Source: Glandiceps talaboti
Lineage: Eukaryota > Hemichordata > Enteropneusta > Spengelidae
DNA: 60,000 nucleotides
Direction of reading: 5' to 3'
NCBI RefSeq assembly: GCF_964340395.1
Contig: NC_135549.1
Coordinates: 14,627,342 to 14,687,341, forward strand
Part shown: piece by piece, positions 53,463-60,000 of the stretch
Position numbering within the stretch: position 1 is the first letter of the stretch
Layout of the letters: each line of letters starts with the position of its first letter
Notes under the pieces: generated by a model
Told to the model about the DNA's origin: nothing
What the model saw: only the letters and a program-made list of their open reading frames with translations
Databases searched by the model: none
Position numbers and translations under genes: made by a program

Positions 53463-54024
53463 AGATGGTACTTATGAAAATACGTCTATACCTGTGTACA
53501 TTTCAATCAAACTCTGACATCTACAAACTCTAATCACAGTAATAACATAATGTTGACTTGTATATGACATGAATCGTGTGTTATGATGATTGTCCCTTGC
53601 GGCACATCAATTGTTAGGAGATACAGAAAACATGTCACGATTTTGGAACAATTACCTTGTTAAGCTATCATTTCAGAGGCTTTCTTGTTAATTTGACTAG
53701 GCCACTTTGATTTATTTATTAATTTTTCATTGATTTATTAATTAGAATGGATAATAACATTTGTGCATATGCTAAGTAAAGGTATACGTCGATCTCTTAG
53801 TGTATATACCAAGGGATTGATATACGTTTTTTTGTATTCATTATTATAGATGCCTGATATTGTATATTTCAGTAAATGAACATTACAACGTAATGAGACT
53901 GGAAAAGTTAAAATACTCGTTGTAGATTTCAAACGGAAGAAAGTGTACATGTATGACTGGATGGAGTATCGTTTACACCAAATAACTTAACTTTTCTTAT
54001 CAGACCACTCTTTGCCGGATAGAG

Positions 54025-54160
<136 letters not shown>

Positions 54161-54409
54161 TGATGAGAAAACATTGAAATAACTGAGCACGTGGCTGTTC
54201 CAGATTAGTTTGATTATAACAATTTAAATAAGTAGCCATTATATAACATAGACACAATGTAGGTTTTTTTCTTCTTCTTATGTTGTTATGTACATTTTTT
54301 GACTCCGCAAATGATTATTATATTCATAAGCTTCAGTTTTATTATTAATATACACCTCAGTTTTTTATGACAAATATATATAGATAATATTGGAAAATAC
54401 CAACTATTC

Positions 54410-54415
54410 AATAAA
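54410..54415 (+). terminator. Candidate GPCR poly(A) signal
   Basis: AATAAA about 950 bp past the stop; another lies at 55071-55076. Confidence 0.35.
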
Positions 54416-55677
54416 ATTGATATCAATTAAAATGATGGCTGTGAACGACTTGCTTTTATGACATGAGGCTGAATATATGTCAACAAACAATCTTGGACAA
54501 AAGGAGGAGAAATAATATCAGTACATTATGTTGTTATCATTTCAGAGAATATTCGAGAAAAATAGAATTAACATTATCCATTCAAAGTAAAACATTCAGT
54601 AGATATATAAAATGTACCCTGTCAGTCTAGCCTTATAAATTACGTAGAGCTATGAAACTAGATAGTAAGAAACAGGATACATACATCTAAAATACAGATT
54701 GTGAACCTATTATTGATTTTACGTGTTATGGAGAAAGAAAACAGGACTAAGGAATATTGAAAATGCAAGACAAATAATCGCAGGTGATGAAAAATTATTG
54801 TTATTATTACACTTTGATATTCTTGTTGTTATATTTATTATAATTTATATTTCAAAATGTAGAAAACAAAAACCAGATTTGATGGCATTCAAAAAATACT
54901 TGCTGAATATTTAGTATAGAGTTTCATATTGCTGCTAGAAAAAGTAAAGTAAAGAAATGCACACATTAAGAAATGACAGTTTTTGAAAATGATATCTTAA
55001 TAAAAGTAAATACAGAATGTGAAATTTCCATCTATGTAAAGAGATGTATCTTTATCTGTGTAATAAGCCCAATAAAATGTTATTAAATCAAAACGAAATG
55101 CAAACTGCAAGTATATTTATGAGTAGTATACATAAATTTATCACTTTGATATTCTTTTCAAAATTTATGGAACCATCCAATCATCTAATAATATCACGTA
55201 AGCAAAGCAGGAAATGTTATTTTCATTTACATATTACTTAGAACAAAAGTAATGTACAATTGAGACCTCCAAGGCCTATTTTATGTCTAAGCTTTAATAT
55301 GCTCAGAAAACACTCGTATTAAGGATCCATGTAGTGAATATTTTACTCTTCACATGGCTTTCATGCCAGTCACTCATCAAAATATCAAATTATATATGTC
55401 GGCATCTACAAAATCTCGCCATTCCAGCTCAAAATTACATATATTGCATCTACCTTGCTAGTTATATAATATTTCGCAATGCTTACAAAGTTACATGATC
55501 AAAAATACATCATCATACGTTACCACAATTTACGTAGCCTGAGCACATTTTGCTACATGTTTGTCGCGTCTCCAGAAAAATGAGCAAAACCATGTCGGGT
55601 TAAAATATGCGAAACTGAGAGACTCGCACAATTTGTGGCAATAGATAACTTTATTATACCAAGGCCGGTATTTAATT

Positions 55678-55682
55678 ATCAT

Positions 55683-55737
<55 letters not shown>

Positions 55738-55747
55738 TCTATTTATT
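55678..55747. repeat. (ATTT)n microsatellite
   Basis: About 16 four-base units with one change. Confidence 0.95.
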
Positions 55748-56420
55748 TTTTATGTTTTATGTTTTATGTATTATGTTTTGGAGCAAATGTTTGTATTTTG
55801 GAAGGTAGACATCTAACGTTTTAGTCAGTTAGACTGAATAAAGTTGAGGCGCTGTAATCAGGACTGCACTCAAAAATACGACCTGCTTACGCGAGTTGCC
55901 TTCATTCTGGTGTCACTATTACACACGATTGCAGGGTGATATCGAATTTGCAAGTTACATGTTACTTGAAAATATCTCAAACATGTGCGAAATCATATAC
56001 CCTTTCGTGTAGGGTCAATGGTGAAACTGGGTGTGCACGGTAGTAGTTGAGCAAGTTGTAAGAAGCTCGCCTGTTTGCATTGTCACGTCACATCATCACT
56101 TGCGGACCACCAATTTTCTACCGAAAATCTTGAGTAGACCTTGTCTATTTTTTACTTTAGCCATTTAAAGTACTGTACACACAAATATTTTTTTGCAAAT
56201 TTCGTAAATTTTGGGCGAAACAACAAATGGGCGAAAAACTGGGCCGAAATTTACGACCTCAGCGGGGTCCAGTATTCTTCACGTAATCGCCGAAAAATCA
56301 CAGTATTCCTATCAATAATTCCAAAATCGATTCTTCTAGCACGAAGGGAGAAATATCAGTCGAGATTTTCGCTTTATTTATAGTATCCAATATGATGAAT
56401 TGTTGTGAAAGTTACGGCGA
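55748..56420. other. Intergenic, no gene seen
   Basis: Contains one arm of the GTGTAGGGTC hairpin family at 55999-56014. The open frame at 56141-56383 has no domain. Confidence 0.55.
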
Positions 56421-56424
56421 GTTG

Positions 56425-56710
56425 ATGCCCCAAACTACGGCTGGTGAGCACTTAGTCTTGCTGCTAGACGTTCGGGCTTTCTTCCGATACTAGTACCATT
56501 TATAAGCGAACGAAGTTCGCATTGAGGGCTTTGCTCGAACATGATGTTCCATCCTCGATAGCGATGTTCGGTCGTGTGTCGTATTGTATCGGAAGAACAT
56601 CCGAGGTCTAGTAGATCGGCTAATGGTATTCGGCGAAACGAAACGAAACGAAACGAAACGAAACGAAACAAGGTTTATGGTATTCAGCGAAACGAAACGA
56701 AACGAAACAG
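56425..56710. repeat. GC-rich SINE-like unit with (GAAAC)n tail
   Basis: A compact CpG-rich body (56430-56625) with a GCGAACGAAGTTCGC palindrome precedes ATGGTATTCGGC plus (GAAAC)6 at 56636-56670, and then ATGGTATTCAGC plus (GAAAC)4. A structured body followed by a simple-repeat tail suggests a SINE, but I cannot show pol III boxes. Confidence 0.4.
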
Positions 56711-57285
56711 TTATATATTTCGAATTCAAATTCCAGTTCTTTAGAGTAGCATAGTTTTCCTGACTATATCTCGCGGCTGAAACTAGCTGAACACAAAGAA
56801 GGGAACAGATGAAAAGTACAACAAAATTTCACACAAACTCTGTCTTTTGATGACTCCTTCGGAAATGTTGGCTTCTGAATTATTAAATATATTCTAAATG
56901 TAAAATTGATAAATATTTGTGTAGTCTACACGGTGATATCATTCACAGGCCGGATAGTCATATTTGAATTTGCCTGGCGAGTTCATTTTATACCTTGGTT
57001 TGGAACTTAAATAATTATATAATTTGTGTTACAACAGATAGCACTGACTCATATATGTTATAGGTTAGGAAATTGTTTTACAATTTTTTCATGTTTTATG
57101 TCAAATTTTGCGAAAAAATTCACATAATACAGGATTTGGTTACCATGGTAACGGATATTCATAAAATTACCACTTTTTTGAGATCATGCAAATTGTGTAG
57201 AGAAGTTTGGAAAGGGCTAGGAGTCCAAAAAATAAGACATAATGAGAGGCAGAAAAACATGAAGAAAAGATCATTTTAATTTGTA

Positions 57286-57703
57286 CACTCTTTGTCATAA
57301 AACCTTAGCATTTGGGTGTTTGAGACACACAATTCTTGTTTGAGACACACACAATCCTTGTTTGAGACACACTGAATCCTGGTCAAAAGAGCTTAGCATT
57401 TGACATTTTATGCTACAATTTACTCTAAAACAGAACACATCAAAAGATGCGTTAGTTGAAGGTGACTTCTTCAAAGCATCCTGCTTTACACACTGTTACA
57501 ATTTTGTGTGGTGTCTAAGACACACTAACTTCTGGTCTGTCCAACAGAGTAAATTGTTCCCAAATGCTAAGCATTTATGAACATCAGAAGATGCCGCTTT
57601 CAACTTTGAAGAGAGCGCTCGAGCAGTCAGTAGATGTCTATGCGATGTCCAGTGTTTTCGGTGACCATCCCGCTTTCCACTGATGTTTCTTGTGTCTCCT
57701 TTT
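57286..57703. mobile_element. Solo end of the TA-flanked transposon family
   Basis: Starts TA|CACTCTTTGTCATAAAACC and follows the right end of the element at 28119-29974 (inverted) for about 418 bp, through CTTAGCATTTGGGTG, the ACACACAATC motifs and GTTTTCGGTGACCATCCCGC. Homology stops at CTCCTTTTT near 57703; the other end is missing. Confidence 0.8.
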
Positions 57704-57805
57704 TAACAACAAATTCCAAGTAATCATGCCATCCATTTGCATGCAATAAGCACCTGCAATCTGGCTGAAAAGGCAAGTTAAAAGTTTACAAAATACAGAA
57801 CATCA

Positions 57806-58005
57806 CAATCTGATTAAAATCAGATGTAGATGTCGGCTAATCGTTCATTGCTATCTTGGTACATGTTTACATTTTTAGCCTGTAGAGGAGGCGATCAGGC
57901 TAAAAAATGTAAACATGTACCAAGAAGGTCAATTCAGGCAAAATAACGAAGGTAAAATAGCAATGAACGATTAGCCGACATCTACATCGGATTTTAATCA
58001 GATTG
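57806..58005. mobile_element. 200-bp foldback element
   Basis: The outer 45 bp (CAATCTGATTAAAATC at the left, GATTTTAATCAGATTG at the right) are complementary with one mismatch. An inner pair (CTTGGTACATGTTTACAT and its complement) continues the hairpin, with one arm carrying about 35 extra bases. Confidence 0.85.
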
Positions 58006-58132
58006 AGAACATCATCACCATAAAATGGTTGATAGTTGTCTCCAGAACACAATATGCAAAAAGGCAAACTTCATGCTAATAAAAGGAATAATACAACGAA
58101 CAAAATTTGACCAGAGTTTAATACACTGAATG

Positions 58133-58237
<105 letters not shown>

Positions 58238-59009
58238 TAAGGGCAAAAACATAGTGGTCCTACACACATTTTTGTAATGCAAAATGCTGATATATTGTAC
58301 ATGATGTACCCCTTAATTGGAAAATTAATTATATGAATCAATACCAGATTTAAATTGAATGCCTCTTGTGAGGGCAAAACCATATATTTTTGGACCTACA
58401 CACATTGTTGGAATGCAAACCTCTGAACTATAGCTATTATACATGATGCATTGAAAGTTAATGATTCGAAACTGTATGAAGTTTGATTAAGTTGAAAGTC
58501 AAGTTGAAATAATGTTCAAAAGAAAATGATCATATCACAGGTGTGTGTCATTTGGGTCAAACTCCAAAACTGTTGGTCTGAAGTTTGGTGGAAACATTTT
58601 TAGGTGTGCGTAGATTAAGAATTGTTCATGACATGATGATCCCATCAGTGATATGCAAATTAGGTTTAAAAATGAGTTTTCTACACACTTGATGGGTAGG
58701 CTGTATCACTCAGCTTTGTCTCATTTACAAGACGAGTGCGAATTTGGGGGAACTCCTGGAGTAATGACTTCAAAAGTCGGCATTTACTCACACAGAGCCC
58801 ACAGGTGCTATGTTTGCCAGGCCTGGGTGACTCTGGGATAGCCTGTGGACTGACTGGGAAGGCCTTGACAGTTCCACAGCAATGTGATACAGAGCGTGCA
58901 AAATAGCCCTGTCATGTAGTCCCAAACCTGAATGGATCTCTGTAGCATTATGTGTGACTGTGTGTATATGTCTGCATAACCGAAAATCGCTGGGAGCAAT
59001 TCACAGAAC

Positions 59010-59040
<31 letters not shown>

Positions 59041-59125
59041 TGGGATTAATGTTGAAAACATGAGGAGTGTTAAAGTAAAATGTTATTTGAGGCAGCGACA
59101 TCGAATGATTCAAAAAAGTTGTGCT
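58238..59125. other. Intergenic, no gene seen
   Basis: Two halves (58238-58330 and 58370-58460) share GAGGGCAAAAACAT-like words, TACACACAT and ATGATG, so they are a diverged direct repeat. Poly-A lies at 59018-59040. Confidence 0.5.
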
Positions 59126-59129
59126 CCTT

Positions 59130-59425
59130 ACTCAAAGACAACAAGACAGGTCCATCAAAATCTATCTCATATAATGACTGGTTTGCACATTTTCATTGAA
59201 TCTTTTGAACTTCAATGACAAAGGTGTGGAAAATGAATATTTTTATGATGATGTAAAGAATTTTGTTATTGACTTTCAGGACTGGACCAATGATACTCAG
59301 TGAAAAGATATAGATTGGAAAGTGTGATCACGTTCAAAGAAGTGCAGCAAAGTATTGATCAACTGGCAAAGTGGCAAAGCACCAGGTCTAGATTGGGTTA
59401 CAGCAGGATTTCTAATAACAAGTGT
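59130..59425 (+). pseudogene. LINE reverse-transcriptase relic
   Basis: Frames read SYNDWFAHFH, then after shifts EVQQSIDQL and SGKAPGLDWVTAGFL. The last matches the conserved start of the non-LTR retrotransposon reverse-transcriptase domain (GKAPGxD). Stops and frameshifts break it. The trailing sequence to about 59960 may be its 3' part. Confidence 0.65.
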
Positions 59426-59523
59426 CCAAGAAAGTTTATTGAGATAGATTGGTTGATCTTTTAAAATAGCACAACTGAACTTCTTTGCTTCAGTAGTGAT
59501 TATAAGTCATGGAAAAGTGTTTT

Positions 59524-59528
<5 letters not shown>

Positions 59529-59555
<27 letters not shown>

Positions 59556-59582
59556 TCGTGCGTGCGTGTGTGTGTGTGTGTG
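59529..59582. repeat. (GT)n microsatellite
   Basis: GT run with a short CGTGCGTGC interruption. Confidence 0.95.
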
Positions 59583-60000
59583 TAAACAACTTATAAATTA
59601 AAAATCGTTGGACCAATTATTTGGTAAGTATATTACCTTGGGTGTCTAGTTGGGAAATTGTTAAAATCAAAATGATCTTATTACTGGTGTGCAATTTGGG
59701 TATTAAAATGTGACTTTTGGTCAAAATACTTAAACTCCAAAACTACTGGGCAGATCAGTTTGAAATATGAATATGGAAGATATGTAGATAAAGCTCTTAT
59801 GAATATGATAACTTCCAAAGTAAATACTATGTAATATATTGTAATATATTTTTCTCTCACCTTTGCTATCTGTATGACAGAAATGTATATTTCACTATTG
59901 TAGACTTTGCATATGGGCTAGTGGCCTAGAAAGGCAATAAACATATTATTATAATGTATGTATGGCAGTGAAATCTGTTTTAAAAAAGAAAGAAAAAAAG

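Overview
The window looks like nuclear DNA from an animal, most likely a marine invertebrate (deuterostome or spiralian; I cannot place it further). It is AT-rich. Coding exons are short, sit in introns of about 0.3 to 3 kb, and have GT-AG borders. Microsatellites, minisatellites and small inverted-repeat transposons are abundant. I see no operons, ribosome binding sites, rRNA or tRNA genes.

Layout. (1) 1-9.96 kb: the 5' end of a minus-strand gene. A Q/V/T-rich first coding exon lies at 867-1166. A probable noncoding first exon and a CRE/CCAAT promoter lie at about 9.78-9.95 kb. A 1.87 kb non-autonomous hAT-like element with an 8-bp target duplication sits in the intron (3310-5181). (2) 10-22 kb: mostly noncoding, with microsatellites, hairpin elements, a promoter-like patch near 12.7-13.3 kb with a possible tiny first exon, and two weak minus-strand coding candidates at 20.5-21.8 kb. 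(3) 22-41.6 kb, plus strand: a complete gene for EOGT, the ER-lumenal EGF-domain O-GlcNAc transferase. I assembled 15 coding exons (1,653 nt, 550 aa) ending in the ER-retention tetrapeptide RDEL. The locus carries four independent local duplications of exon material: an intact second copy of exon 8; a decayed copy of the exon 10 end with its donor site; an array of 14 decoy copies of the exon 11 splice acceptor; and a decayed copy of the last exon end in the 3' UTR. (4) 41.7-50.3 kb: a repeat-dominated region. It has a roughly 1.5 kb minisatellite of 31-bp units, apparently related to the interior of a small TIR transposon found nearby, and a 2.3-2.5 kb segmental duplication present as two full copies and one partial copy. 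(5) 51.3-55 kb, plus strand: a single-exon rhodopsin-class GPCR of 548 aa that resembles aminergic/muscarinic/histamine receptors but lacks the ligand-binding Asp3.32 and toggle Trp6.48. It has a TATA box and a 32-bp tandem array in its 5' leader. (6) 55-60 kb: intergenic, with a solo transposon end, a 200-bp foldback element, long CT and GT tracts and a LINE reverse-transcriptase relic.

The genes do not form an obvious functional unit. The most notable signal is the intragenic exon-edge duplication in EOGT, especially the tandem splice-acceptor minisatellite. Second is the transposon-to-minisatellite link in the 42-49 kb region.
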